Shown here in pieces: positions 26,767-34,843 of a stretch of 64,000 nucleotides of DNA. The notes under the pieces are model-generated. The model did no database searches and was not told where the DNA came from. It saw only the letters and a program-made list of their open reading frames with translations. Origin of the DNA: JAJFKX01 sp965230265 (GTDB lineage: Bacteria; Pseudomonadota; Gammaproteobacteria; Xanthomonadales; Wenzhouxiangellaceae); contig OZ245999.1 of assembly GCA_965230265.1 (NCBI GenBank), forward strand, positions 248,001-312,000, given 5' to 3'. The translations under genes and the position numbers were made by a program. Every line of letters begins with the position of its first letter. Position 1 is the stretch's first letter.

Positions 26767-27610
26767 CAAGTTCGTATTAACGGTCATTATTGCCACATTG
26801 GCATTGGTGACGACTTCTGCTACTGCAGGTCCCAGCGTGGATGAGCGTCGCTCGATGGATGCTACAGGTGAACTAAGCCTGAGTGTAGTCGAAGGAGAAT
26901 TAATGGTTCGTGGCTGGGACAATGACAGTTTTGAACTGACCGGTGAGTTAGGCAGTGATAAACACAAAGTGGTTATCACTGGCGATGAAGACGATTGGGA
27001 TATCGAAGTGCGCCAGGATGGTAACTGGAGCTGGGGCAGAAAAAGCAAGGGCCGCACAGATCTGGTCTTAAGCGTTCCTCATGCCGCCAAAATCAATGTG
27101 GAGGCAGTCAGCGCAGAAGTTGAGGTTGAAGGCCTGGATGGTGATCATCTGGGTATTGAAACTGTCAGTGGCGATGTGGATGTTGTCGTGTCGTCTGCGC
27201 ACCTTGATCTGGGCAGTGTCAGCGGTGATCTTGATATTCGCGGAGATGGCAGCCGTTTGGAACTGGAAACGGTCAGTGGTGATGTTCGGGCCAGTGGTAT
27301 TGTTGAATCGGCAGAAATCGAATCAGTATCAGGCGATCTGCGCTTAAGCGCCAGTGATCTGGAAGATTTGCACGCCAGTACTGTATCGGGTGATGTGATT
27401 ATAGATACCAATCTTGTCAGTGGTGCGCGGGTTGGTTTGGACACTCATAGCGGCGAAATCGATTTGATGCTGCCTGCCGGTACCCGTTTTGATCTGGACA
27501 GCGATACTTTTAGTGGCGATGTAGACAATGAATTTGGTTCGGACAGCAGCAGTGATATCAGTATTGATGCAGAAACGTTCAGTGGCAATATTACGATTAA
27601 GAGAAAATAA
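26759..27610 (+). CDS. DUF4097-type secreted beta-solenoid repeat protein
   Basis: A 283-residue exported protein, signal peptide ending near TTSATAG. From about residue 110 it consists of short repeats built on V/F-SGD/E (ETVSGDVDV, GSVSGDLDI, ETVSGDVRA, ESVSGDLRL, STVSGDVII, DTFSGDVDN, ETFSGNITI), which predict a right-handed beta-solenoid as in the DUF4097/DUF4098 adhesin-like family. It overlaps the anti-sigma-like gene by eight bases, so all three genes are one operon. Such proteins often accompany envelope-stress sigma factors; it may be a sensor or an effector at the cell surface. Function is unproven. Confidence 0.82.
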   Translation: MYNKFVLTVIIATLALVTTSATAGPSVDERRSMDATGELSLSVVEGELMVRGWDNDSFELTGELGSDKHKVVITGDEDDWDIEVRQDGNWSWGRKSKGRTDLVLSVPHAAKINVEAVSAEVEVEGLDGDHLGIETVSGDVDVVVSSAHLDLGSVSGDLDIRGDGSRLELETVSGDVRASGIVESAEIESVSGDLRLSASDLEDLHASTVSGDVIIDTNLVSGARVGLDTHSGEIDLMLPAGTRFDLDSDTFSGDVDNEFGSDSSSDISIDAETFSGNITIKRK

Positions 27611-27628
27611 TGATTAAGAGAAAATAAT
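27595..27628. repeat. Perfect 17-bp tandem duplication at the end of the DUF4097 gene
   Basis: GATTAAGAGAAAATAAT occurs twice back to back (27595-27611 and 27612-27628). The first copy encodes the last IKRK and the stop codon; the second repeats the codons and stop after the gene. It looks like a recent slippage or duplication and leaves the protein unchanged. Confidence 0.9.
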
Positions 27629-27653
27629 CGTTAGATCAAAAGGCACTGTTAAC

Positions 27654-28967
27654 TTAAATGCTCCCGGTGGCGCGCAGTCTGCGCGCCATCAAAACAAACC
27701 ACAAAGCACCGCTACTTGATAACAACAACGGTAACACCAGGCTGTAGCGTTGCGCGCCAGGTGAGTACCATTTCAATAATTCGTAGATCAACACACCTAT
27801 CGCTGGAGTGAACAAACCACGGATACCGGTCAGGGTGACATGCACGCCCATATACAAAGCCGAGCTGTGGTCACTGGAAAAATCGTTATGTCCCAGGTTC
27901 CAGCCCAATACACCACCGGCAAATGCCACCCCGTAAGCGACACTGCCAACCCACAGCAACCATTGCCAATGAAAAATACATGCCAGGCAAAAACAGCCGA
28001 TGGCAATCACAAACCCCCAGCTTTGACGAGCGCGGTACAAGACAATATGACGATTATCCAGTAACCGTGCCCACCAGGGCACAAATACCGCCAGCAATAG
28101 CAGTGGCAGCGAAGCTGTGATAAATACCTGTGCGGTTCGACTGAGTCCAAACTGATCGTTTAGCAAGATAATCAATGGGGCGGTCACCATTAAATTACCG
28201 CTGCCAAACATAAACATGGCCTGCATATAACGGCGGAAAGGTAGATCATCGGCCAATAGCCTGAAAAAGCGTTTGAACAGATAACGCAAAGGCTCACGGC
28301 TGGCATCGCTGCGCTCTTGTTTTAGTATCAGGCCATGATGGCGCATCCGCCCACGTCGATAGACAATGGCGGCCGCTAACCCAGAAATACCTGCCAACAG
28401 CCAAAGCCAGCGGGCCAATGGTTCATTGACATCCAGCAGCCAGCCCAACAATGCAGAGCTCACCGCGATCAGCAGTGAAGACAGCGTTGTCATTTGACCG
28501 GTAATACGGGCACGTATAGAGCGAGGGAAGTTAGCTCGCCATACCGTGGCACGCACGGTAATGGCAGCAGACCATAACATTCTGGCGGCGATCATTGCTG
28601 TGGATAAAAGCAGTAATCCAGCCAAAGTTCGTGGTGCCAGAGCAATGCAGAATACGCATAGGCTACTGGTTAACATCAACCACGAAAGCAACCGAATCTT
28701 GTCACGGCCACGCGCCCAGTTGGCGAATGCAAAGCTGATAATATTAGCGAACGCCGGTGCGCCAGAAACCGCTGCAACAGCCAGATTGACCACGGTTGGA
28801 GCAGTCACGTCGGTGTATAAATTCTTAACCAGTACACCCAGCAGGCCACCCTCTAATGCACCCAGGGTGATAGAAATCAGCGCCCAGCTGATGGTTTCTG
28901 TCGGCACCAATGCACGTACCATCAATGGGAGGTTGGCATATTTGGTGTGCGTAGCAGAATGGTTCAT
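27654..28967 (-). CDS. Major facilitator superfamily transporter
   Basis: A 437-residue inner-membrane protein with about twelve transmembrane segments and a central cytosolic loop near 215-245 rich in Arg and Lys (RRGRMRHHGLILKQERSD). The pattern of two six-helix halves fits an MFS transporter, and the loop after helix 2 (NWARGRDKIRLL) is a variant of MFS motif A (GxxxDRxGRR). The substrate is unknown. It converges on the sigma operon after a 43-base gap and is divergent from the thioesterase gene. The coding frame on the opposite strand is a shadow. Confidence 0.82.
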   Translation of the reverse strand: MNHSATHTKYANLPLMVRALVPTETISWALISITLGALEGGLLGVLVKNLYTDVTAPTVVNLAVAAVSGAPAFANIISFAFANWARGRDKIRLLSWLMLTSSLCVFCIALAPRTLAGLLLLSTAMIAARMLWSAAITVRATVWRANFPRSIRARITGQMTTLSSLLIAVSSALLGWLLDVNEPLARWLWLLAGISGLAAAIVYRRGRMRHHGLILKQERSDASREPLRYLFKRFFRLLADDLPFRRYMQAMFMFGSGNLMVTAPLIILLNDQFGLSRTAQVFITASLPLLLLAVFVPWWARLLDNRHIVLYRARQSWGFVIAIGCFCLACIFHWQWLLWVGSVAYGVAFAGGVLGWNLGHNDFSSDHSSALYMGVHVTLTGIRGLFTPAIGVLIYELLKWYSPGAQRYSLVLPLLLSSSGALWFVLMARRLRATGSI

Positions 28968-29019
28968 GATGCTAAGAGTAAACTATGCGTTCAATAAAAG
29001 TGACAGAAAAACAGTGTTG

Positions 29020-29553
29020 ATGGAAAAGCAAAAGCAAGGTAACCAATTAACCAGGTTGTTGCTGGCAGGCAACGCAGGCAGTGACCATTGTCAACGACTG
29101 CAGACAACCATCCTGGAGGCCATACCTTTGGCCCGTGCGATGCAATTGCAGGTTGTGAAAGTGGATAACGATAGCGGTTTGCACCTTTTCGCACCGTTGC
29201 AGCCTAACTCAAACCATACCGGTAGTGCATTTGGTGGTGCGATAGGCAGCTTGTTGATTCTGGCTGGCTGGGGGTGGATGCAGCTGGCCAATGAATCTGT
29301 TGGTTACAGTCGTGATGTGGTCGTGCAACATACTCAGGGACATTCCCGATGGCCTTGTGATGATGATTTGAATGTTATTTGTCCGGCTCCCTATGATTCA
29401 GACTGGCAACGGTACTGTAAGATCTACAAAAAGCACGGTCGTGCGCGTTTAAAGCTGCAACCACAATTGATAAAAGCCGATGGCTCAGTTGCATCCAGCC
29501 TGGTGGCAGAGTATGTTTCTACTGATTCAAGTTTTCATGATACCCATGTATAA
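29020..29553 (+). CDS. YiiD_C-type hot-dog thioesterase-like protein
   Basis: A 177-residue protein corresponding to the C-terminal thioesterase-like domain of E. coli YiiD/FabY. The main signature is NSNHTGSAFGGAIGSLLILA followed by GWGWMQL, the central helix and loop of that hot-dog family. Preceding residues about 20-60 (ILEAIPLARAMQLQVVKVDN) match the family's first strands. It probably acts on an acyl-CoA or acyl-ACP in the cytosol. The frame is open far upstream, but that part is antisense to the MFS gene, so ATG 29020 is used; a TTG or GTG a few codons earlier is possible. It overlaps the lipoprotein gene by eight bases. Confidence 0.8.
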   Translation: MEKQKQGNQLTRLLLAGNAGSDHCQRLQTTILEAIPLARAMQLQVVKVDNDSGLHLFAPLQPNSNHTGSAFGGAIGSLLILAGWGWMQLANESVGYSRDVVVQHTQGHSRWPCDDDLNVICPAPYDSDWQRYCKIYKKHGRARLKLQPQLIKADGSVASSLVAEYVSTDSSFHDTHV

Positions 29554-29974
29554 AATCAAACCTTATATTAGCTGGCCGCTTATTCTGTTAATCGGCATAT
29601 TGTCGGTAAGCTGCGGCACTCTACCCAAAGACCGAAAACAGGAAGAAACGCTAAACCTGTTTCGTCAGACTTTGCGCTTCAGCGAATTTGAAGCGCTGCT
29701 GGGGTTTATGGATACTGAATATCTGGAAGAAAACCCGATCACGCGTTTGGAGATTAATCGCCTGAAACAGTTTCAGGTATCGGGTTACAAAGTACGCAGC
29801 GTGGTCGCCAGTGAAGATGGCGAAACGGTGAATCAGGTGATCGAGCTGCGGTTTTACAATGTTCGTACAGCTGCCGAACGGCAGGTGTTGTATCGTGAAG
29901 AATGGCGCTGGCATGAGGATCTTAAGGCCTGGCGGTTACACTCCGGCTTGCCCAAGGTGACAGCCGGCCGCTAG
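29546..29974 (+). CDS. Putative lipoprotein of unknown function
   Basis: The start ATG 29546 gives a 142-residue product with a lipoprotein signal: MYKIKPYISWPLILLIGILS followed by the lipobox LSVSC. After the lipidated cysteine come a helical stretch (ETLNLFRQTLRFSEFEALLGF) and a small alpha/beta region with the segments GYKVRSVVASEDGE and EWRWHEDLKAWRLHSGLP. It resembles in layout the NTF2-like or DUF4440-like small lipoproteins but no family is certain. It overlaps the thioesterase gene by eight bases and precedes the ParA-like gene by 29 bases, suggesting a three-gene operon. An alternative ATG lies at 29537. Confidence 0.75.
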   Translation: MYKIKPYISWPLILLIGILSVSCGTLPKDRKQEETLNLFRQTLRFSEFEALLGFMDTEYLEENPITRLEINRLKQFQVSGYKVRSVVASEDGETVNQVIELRFYNVRTAAERQVLYREEWRWHEDLKAWRLHSGLPKVTAGR

Positions 29975-30003
29975 GCTTTGACAAAGTAATATCGGGAGTT
30001 TTT

Positions 30004-30636
30004 ATGGCTACAGCTAAAAAAACCATTGCGGTAGTGAACCCCAAAGGTGGTTGCGGTAAAACCACCATTTCCACCAGTTTGGCGGCCTGGCTGGCCTATG
30101 ATTACGAGGTTGCATTGGCTGATCTGGATTTACAACGCTCAGCCACCGACTGGCTGGAAATGCGTGTACCGGAGAACCCAGTAATCCATGCTGCCACAGT
30201 CGGCAGGTGGCCACCCAAGCCCCCCACGGATGTCGATTATTTGGTCATAGATGCACCGGCTGGTGTCACCGAGAAGAAGCTGACTCAGCTGTTGACCATG
30301 AGCAATAAAATCCTGGTGCCACTGTTGCCCTCACCGATTGATATGCGCACCGGATGGCGTTTTCTTGAGCAGTTGTTTCAATTGCGCAAACAATGTAAAT
30401 CGCGTTGCAAAATTGGTCTGGTCGCCAATCGGGCCAAAACCTGGACTTTGATTTACCGGGAATTGACTGGTTTTATGGATCAGATCAAGGCGCCTTTTGT
30501 GGCGCACCTGCGCGAGTCAGTAAACTATATTCGCGCAGCCGAGTCAGGCCTTGGTGTAGCCGAGTTGCCTTATTACAAGAGCCAAAAAGACTGGGAACAG
30601 TGGGAGCCTCTGGTTCAGTGGGTGAAAAGCCGTTAG
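30004..30636 (+). CDS. Orphan ParA-family ATPase
   Basis: A 210-residue deviant-Walker ATPase. Walker A' is NPKGGCGKTTIST near residues 12-24, followed by VALADLDLQRSATDW (Walker A' partner and switch I) and DYLVIDAPAG (Walker B, near 78-87). It is shorter than chromosomal ParA and has no ParB or DNA-binding partner next to it. GGGAG five bases before the ATG is a good ribosome site. The canonical parA-parB pair is separately present at 55921-57660, so this copy likely positions another cargo or belongs to the MinD/ParA orphans. The thioesterase and lipoprotein genes upstream are its probable operon mates. Confidence 0.85.
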   Translation: MATAKKTIAVVNPKGGCGKTTISTSLAAWLAYDYEVALADLDLQRSATDWLEMRVPENPVIHAATVGRWPPKPPTDVDYLVIDAPAGVTEKKLTQLLTMSNKILVPLLPSPIDMRTGWRFLEQLFQLRKQCKSRCKIGLVANRAKTWTLIYRELTGFMDQIKAPFVAHLRESVNYIRAAESGLGVAELPYYKSQKDWEQWEPLVQWVKSR

Positions 30637-30694
30637 GCGTTTGGTCGGTGCAAATTTCTAATCGGTTTGGATACGGCAGAGTAAACAGAAGCAG

Positions 30695-30722
30695 GTCGGC
30701 TTAGGCGTGGCCGTAAGCCGAC
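30695..30722 (+). other. Perfect hairpin in the gap after the orphan parA
   Basis: Arms GTCGGCTTA (30695-30703) and TAAGCCGAC (30714-30722) flank the loop GGCGTGGCCG, which can itself pair as GGC/GCC. No T-tract follows. A related but shorter motif (GAGCC-GAT-GGCTC, about 30777-30789) lies 55 bases further on. They may be mRNA ends or part of a small repeat; the rest of the 279-base gap shows nothing else. Confidence 0.4.
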
Positions 30723-30915
30723 AATGGAAAGTTGGCTTGCTTTCAGTGATTCAATTGGAAAGGTGTTGTCGGTTTACGAGCCGATGGCTCTAAATTGACC
30801 TACTTCGGCGCGAGGCACTGCGCTGGCCTGACTTTGTTTGTAATTTACGGGCACAACTTGATTAGCTCAAGTTAAACCGCATCTAGTTTTTATTCCTTGC
30901 ATATCAGGAGTCAGC

Positions 30916-31827
30916 ATGAGTCTGTCTGAATCGCTTCGTAGCAAAATTGAACAACAAATCGCCAGTGACCGTGTGGTGTTGTATATGAAAGGCACACCCC
31001 AGCAGCCGCAATGTGGTTTCTCCGCTAAAACTGCGGGTATTCTGGATGGTCTGGTTCCATCTTATGCCAGTTTCAATGTATTGGCTGATGAGGAAATCCG
31101 GCAAGGTATAAAACGCTATAGCGATTGGCCAACCATTCCACAACTGTATGTGGACGGCGAATTACTGGGTGGCTGCGATATCATCACCGATATGTACAAC
31201 AGTGGTGAGTTACACCAGGTGCTGGGGCTGGATGCACCTGATCGTAGTCCTCCGGAAATCACCATCAGTGATCTTGCAGCCGAAAAGATCAAAGCCGGTA
31301 TGCAAGATCATCAAGGCCTGGCACTGCATATGAGCATTGATGCTGACTGGCAGCCGCAGTTCGGCCTGCAGCCTGCGCAAGGCAATGAAATCAGCAGTAC
31401 CTCCAATGGCATTACGTTGTTGTTTGATTTGCAGTCAGCCCAACGGGCACGGGGCGCAACAATTGACTGGGTAGAGGCACTCGATGGCAGTGGTCTGGAT
31501 GTGACGCTGCCAGCAGCACCGGCTCCAGTTAAACCCATGCAGGCCAGTGAATTAAAACAGGCGATTGACAACGGCACGGCGCCGTTGCTGGTTGATGTTC
31601 GTTCAGAAACCGATCGCAATAATGTGCCGAGTATTACCGGTGCATTGGTTTTGGATCGGGACACTTTGACCGAACTGCAGGCGCGCGCCAAAGACACGCC
31701 GATGGTGTTCGTCTGTAATGTTGGCAACAGCAGCCGTGGTGCTGCCGAGCATTTCCGCAAACAGGGCTTTACCGAAATCTACAATCTGGAAGGCGGTATG
31801 CGTGCCTTCACTGAGCTTAAAGCTTAA
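30916..31827 (+). CDS. Three-domain fusion: monothiol glutaredoxin, A-type-like domain, rhodanese
   Basis: A 303-residue cytosolic fusion. Residues 1-105 form a Grx4-type glutaredoxin with the CGFS active site (C33), WPTIPQLYVDGELLGGCDI and a TDMYNSGEL end; such proteins carry and hand over [2Fe-2S] clusters. Residues about 113-198 resemble the HesB/IscA fold (ITISDLAAEKIKAGM, GITLLFDLQSAQRARGATIDW), but none of the three cluster-binding cysteines of IscA is present, so it is probably a structural or docking relic. Residues about 205-303 are a rhodanese domain (LLVDVRSETDR, active loop FVCNVGNSSR with C267, GFTEIYNLEGGMRAF). It may link sulfane sulfur or thiol chemistry to cluster traffic. 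AGGAG precedes the ATG. Confidence 0.9.
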   Translation: MSLSESLRSKIEQQIASDRVVLYMKGTPQQPQCGFSAKTAGILDGLVPSYASFNVLADEEIRQGIKRYSDWPTIPQLYVDGELLGGCDIITDMYNSGELHQVLGLDAPDRSPPEITISDLAAEKIKAGMQDHQGLALHMSIDADWQPQFGLQPAQGNEISSTSNGITLLFDLQSAQRARGATIDWVEALDGSGLDVTLPAAPAPVKPMQASELKQAIDNGTAPLLVDVRSETDRNNVPSITGALVLDRDTLTELQARAKDTPMVFVCNVGNSSRGAAEHFRKQGFTEIYNLEGGMRAFTELKA

Positions 31828-32596
31828 AGCTGGCAATCACCGGTGCATGATCAGAGGGCCGCTCCCATTTGCGCGGCTCTTTATCAACAATGCTGGAGAC
31901 ACAGCGTTCTGACAGGGCTTTGGAAGCCAGTACCAAATCAATACGCAACCCCATATTGCGACGAAAGGCCGCTTGACGATAATCCCACCAACTAAAGGTG
32001 TCCGGTTCTTGTTCAAATTGTCGGAAGGTGTCTGAAAAACCCATATCCAGCAGTCGTTGTAAGGCATCACGTTCTGGTACGGAGCATAAAATTTTATCGC
32101 GCCACTCGTCTGGGGCATGAATATCGGCATCTTCAGGGGCAATATTGAAATCGCCCATGACCACAATATGCTCATGTTTTTGAACTTCAGTTTCTATCCA
32201 GTCGTTGACGCGTTTTAACCAATCCAGTTTATAGTCATATTTTTCATCACCAACCGCTTTGCCGTTGACCACGTATAGATTAATCACCCGGATACCGTTA
32301 ACGGTTCCCGCAATAATCCGACGATGCTCATCGGTGACATTGGGCGGGTCGGTAATGATGTCTTCTGCCGGCGTTTTGCTCAGCAGGGCTACACCGTTAT
32401 AAGTGGGTTGACCGCTGAAGGCTACCTGGTAACCAGCCTGCACAATATCGTCGGCTGGAAATTTATCATCGCGTAGCTTGGTTTCCTGCAAACCCAGGAC
32501 ATCCACCGGACTATCTTCCAGCCATTGCAGCACATGCGGCAGTCGGACATTCAGTGAGTTGACATTCCAGCTGGCAATACGGATGGTTTCGCTCAT
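31817..32596 (-). CDS. xthA: Exodeoxyribonuclease III / AP endonuclease
   Basis: Predicted to incise DNA at abasic sites and trim 3' ends during base-excision repair. The 259-residue product has the exonuclease-III marks: IASWNVNSLNVRL at the N-terminus, LQETKLRDDKF (metal-binding Glu), NLYVVNGKAVG, VVMGDFNIAPEDADIH (Asp and Asn), FSWWDYRQAAFRRNMGLRID, and SDHAPVIASF at the end. The start ATG 32596 overlaps the stop of the SET gene by four bases. The 3' end overlaps that of the glutaredoxin fusion by 11 bases, in convergent orientation. The five extra residues of the longer frame (MGGRR) are not needed. Confidence 0.96.
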   Translation of the reverse strand: MSETIRIASWNVNSLNVRLPHVLQWLEDSPVDVLGLQETKLRDDKFPADDIVQAGYQVAFSGQPTYNGVALLSKTPAEDIITDPPNVTDEHRRIIAGTVNGIRVINLYVVNGKAVGDEKYDYKLDWLKRVNDWIETEVQKHEHIVVMGDFNIAPEDADIHAPDEWRDKILCSVPERDALQRLLDMGFSDTFRQFEQEPDTFSWWDYRQAAFRRNMGLRIDLVLASKALSERCVSSIVDKEPRKWERPSDHAPVIASFKL

Positions 32597-32949
32597 TCTT
32601 CTTCCTCCCACTTATAATCAAAGGTAATTTCTTCGTCTTTGTGAATGGTGCGCAATGCATACAAATCGGCGTTCCAAAAATCAGCGTTAGGCTCATCAGA
32701 GTGATTCAGAAAACGCATTTCATTCTGACCATCGATGCCTTCCCATTCGCCGCTGTGTTCATCCACCAGCCACAATACGTGCATACCATCTTCATCGGTA
32801 GCGCGGCCCTGGTAAGTGCCGACCAGCTCACCTTCCTGGATGGTGTCACGGGCAAACAGTCCGCGCCCATGGATTGGTGAGTCAGACACATAAGCCAATG
32901 GATTGCGGTCGTATATATGGGTTTTTTTGCGGGATTTTTTCTTTGGCAT
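32593..32949 (-). CDS. Small SET-domain protein
   Basis: A 118-residue protein that is almost only a SET domain. Seen are SPIHGRGLFARDTIQEGELV (SET-N), MRFLNHSDEPNADFW (the NHS cofactor/knot motif) and DEEITFDYKWEEEE (the ITFDY catalytic tyrosine region). Such domains transfer a methyl group from SAM to lysine in proteins; small bacterial ones have been described, with targets mostly unknown. The N-terminus is very basic (MPKKKSRKKTHIYDRN), as in proteins that touch nucleic acid. It overlaps xthA by four bases, so the two are translated together. A post-SET cysteine motif is missing. Confidence 0.88.
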   Translation of the reverse strand: MPKKKSRKKTHIYDRNPLAYVSDSPIHGRGLFARDTIQEGELVGTYQGRATDEDGMHVLWLVDEHSGEWEGIDGQNEMRFLNHSDEPNADFWNADLYALRTIHKDEEITFDYKWEEEE

Positions 32950-33012
32950 GGTGTTGGAGTTAGACGATAAAAACCGCTATCTTAGCGGTATTACGCGTTC
33001 AGTGAAAAATCC

Positions 33013-33477
33013 ATGCTCAAAACGCCCGACAATATTCAGCTGAGTTTGCTGTCTTTTCAGCAAATGTCCGGTCCACAAATGTACGCCATGCTGCAATTGC
33101 GTTCAGAGGTATTTGTGGTTGAGCAGCAATGCATTTACCAGGATATTGATGGCTTGGATCAATTGGCGATGCATCTGTTGGTGAATGATGCTGCCGGCTC
33201 TATTGTTGCTTATGCACGAATATTACCGCCGGGCGCCGCGTATGCCGAAGCCGCCGTTGGCCGGGTGCTGACCAGCGAAGCCTGGCGCGGTCGCGGTCAT
33301 GGGCGCTGGTTTATTCAACAGGCCGTGTATTGCACTCAACAACTTTATGGTGAACAACCCATACGTATTGGTGCACAGCAGCACCTACAGCGGTTATATC
33401 AGGACTGTGGGTTTGTCACAGTAGGGGAGCCGTATGATGAGGACGGCATTATGCATGTGCAAATGTTATTGAACTAG
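33013..33477 (+). CDS. elaA: ElaA-type GNAT acetyltransferase
   Basis: A cytosolic 154-residue GNAT protein. Family markers in order are MLQLRSEVFVVEQQCIYQD (ElaA's typical opening), DGLDQLAMHL, IVAYARILPPG, and the acetyl-CoA loop VGRVLTSEAWRGRGHGRWF near residues 83-101, then LQRLYQDCGF near 126-135. Length matches E. coli ElaA (153). The substrate of ElaA is not established. The start ATG is at 33013; the gene has its own short upstream gap of 63 bases, divergent from the SET/xthA pair. Function beyond acetyl transfer is not inferred. Confidence 0.93.
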   Translation: MLKTPDNIQLSLLSFQQMSGPQMYAMLQLRSEVFVVEQQCIYQDIDGLDQLAMHLLVNDAAGSIVAYARILPPGAAYAEAAVGRVLTSEAWRGRGHGRWFIQQAVYCTQQLYGEQPIRIGAQQHLQRLYQDCGFVTVGEPYDEDGIMHVQMLLN

Positions 33478-33571
33478 GGTGTGTTAACACTCATTGAAAT
33501 GTCACTTGGTGTTAACAAACTCTGGCAGGTCAATCTGCCTCTGAGACAGAGGCAGACAGGCAAATTCAATT

Positions 33572-34153
33572 TTATTTAAATAATGAGAACCCGGAGGTGG
33601 AGCTGCCGCCAGAGCTTCTGCGAGAACCGCGGCTACTGCGACGACGGCGGCGCATTCTGGAGTGCAGTTCCTTGCGTCGGCTTTGCATCCAATCGGTTTT
33701 GGCCATTTCGCTAACTTTTTCACCGCGCCGGGTGGCTTCTGCCTTACGGAAAACGCAAAAATCGTCATAGGCTTCAATTTCAGGTTTCAGCTCACGACAG
33801 ATCAGCTCAATCATAATCGCATCGTCCAGGTAACCCAGGCCTGGGATGTTATCCGGAATCAAATCTTCTGGATCGGCAAAGTATGCCAATGCGCTTAATA
33901 CCCGGCCGCGTTCTGGTTGTTCCAAACCCCAGCCTTCATCCTCCAGCATAGCAATCAGCATTCTCAGCTTTTCGATACGCTCACTGATAAAGTCCGGTGT
34001 CTCGGCTTCAGCAACCTCTTTCAATACGCCCTTTGCCTGGGACAAAATGACATCAGGCTCCAGTGACTTCATGGCGCCACTGGCTTTGGTCATCGCTTGT
34101 TTGAAATGTTTCAAATCTGATTCAGACAGATCAAAGGTAATTCTCATGCTCAT
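33572..34153 (-). CDS. YkvA/DUF1232-family protein with Arg/Ser-rich tail
   Basis: A 193-residue protein. The DUF1232 core is seen near residues 89-115 as LAYFADPEDLIPDNIPGLGY followed by LDDAIMIELI, the usual P-x-D-x-x-P-D-x-x-P-x-x-G signature. The N-terminal part (about 1-85) is helical and charged. The C-terminus is basic (RRKELHSRMRRRRRSSRGSR and RSSGGSS), which suggests binding to nucleic acid or membrane phospholipid. YkvA proteins have no firm known role. A 183-base gap separates its start from the MAPEG gene on the same strand. The plus-strand frame over this gene is a shadow. Confidence 0.85.
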   Translation of the reverse strand: MSMRITFDLSESDLKHFKQAMTKASGAMKSLEPDVILSQAKGVLKEVAEAETPDFISERIEKLRMLIAMLEDEGWGLEQPERGRVLSALAYFADPEDLIPDNIPGLGYLDDAIMIELICRELKPEIEAYDDFCVFRKAEATRRGEKVSEMAKTDWMQSRRKELHSRMRRRRRSSRGSRRSSGGSSTSGFSLFK

Positions 34154-34336
34154 GATGATTATCCGTAGTTATTTATGCAGCAGCCTCAGCGCGATTATAC
34201 GTGCAGTGCTCCGTTTGTGCGAAAGCTGGATTATGCGTCAGCCAATAAAAATTCATTACGCTACGTTAGCGAGATGCCGGAATGCCGTCAAATGTTATCA
34301 GTTTAGCAAGCGAACAAGCTGTGCTTGACCGGCTTT

Positions 34337-34735
34337 TCAGGCACGTACACCGGTGGTAACAAACAGACCTATCACGCAAGCCAGGCCCAACATCCAGAAT
34401 ATTGAGCGCAAGTTTGACCAGTCTTTGAGATAACAAATACCGTAAATAACCCGCGCGACAATAAAGCCAATGGCATAGGTATCTATTAGCGATTGCTCGA
34501 TCAACAGTTGCTGGGCAATGATGACCGCCGCCGCAAATGCTGGAAAAGCTTCGAATGAGTTCAACTGTGCCCAGTGCGCCCGTTGATGATAGCCCGTGAC
34601 CGATTTCAGGAACTCACGAGGCTTTTGGTTATCGTAAGGTTTCCCGGTATTGGCCTTGGCCAGGCCGATAAACACGTATGGCATCAATGCCGCGGTGAAA
34701 ACACACCAGTATGCAATTGTCATATTGGTTTCCAT
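34337..34735 (-). CDS. MAPEG-family membrane protein (second copy)
   Basis: A 132-residue membrane protein with about four helices. The motif region is HQRAHWAQLNSFEAFPAFAA near residues 51-70, which fits R-x-x-x-x-N-x-x-E-x-x-P/A of MAPEG proteins, followed by VARVIYGICYLKDWSNLRSI, close to the YxxxY region of the family. Bacterial members have mostly unknown roles; glutathione or peroxide metabolism is assumed. I chose ATG 34735; the 13-codon extension (to 34774) has no ribosome site. It is divergent from the TonB receptor at 34844. It is not closely similar to the MAPEG protein at 17141. Confidence 0.85.
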   Translation of the reverse strand: METNMTIAYWCVFTAALMPYVFIGLAKANTGKPYDNQKPREFLKSVTGYHQRAHWAQLNSFEAFPAFAAAVIIAQQLLIEQSLIDTYAIGFIVARVIYGICYLKDWSNLRSIFWMLGLACVIGLFVTTGVRA

Positions 34736-34843
34736 GGTTGCAGGTTTTTTTATTGTAGCGGAATTTGTGTACATGACAGCAACGATTAATGCCAGTACTA
34801 TGGCGCGTTGCGCTTGATCTTAAAGCAGGAATTGCAGGGAATA

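Noticed and set aside
28546..29019. Long N-terminal extension of the thioesterase frame
   Set aside because: The stretch is antisense to the MFS gene and has no protein-like features, so it is a shadow.
33846..34328. Plus-strand frame across the YkvA gene
   Set aside because: It mirrors the coding strand of the YkvA protein, which has a conserved DUF1232 motif.
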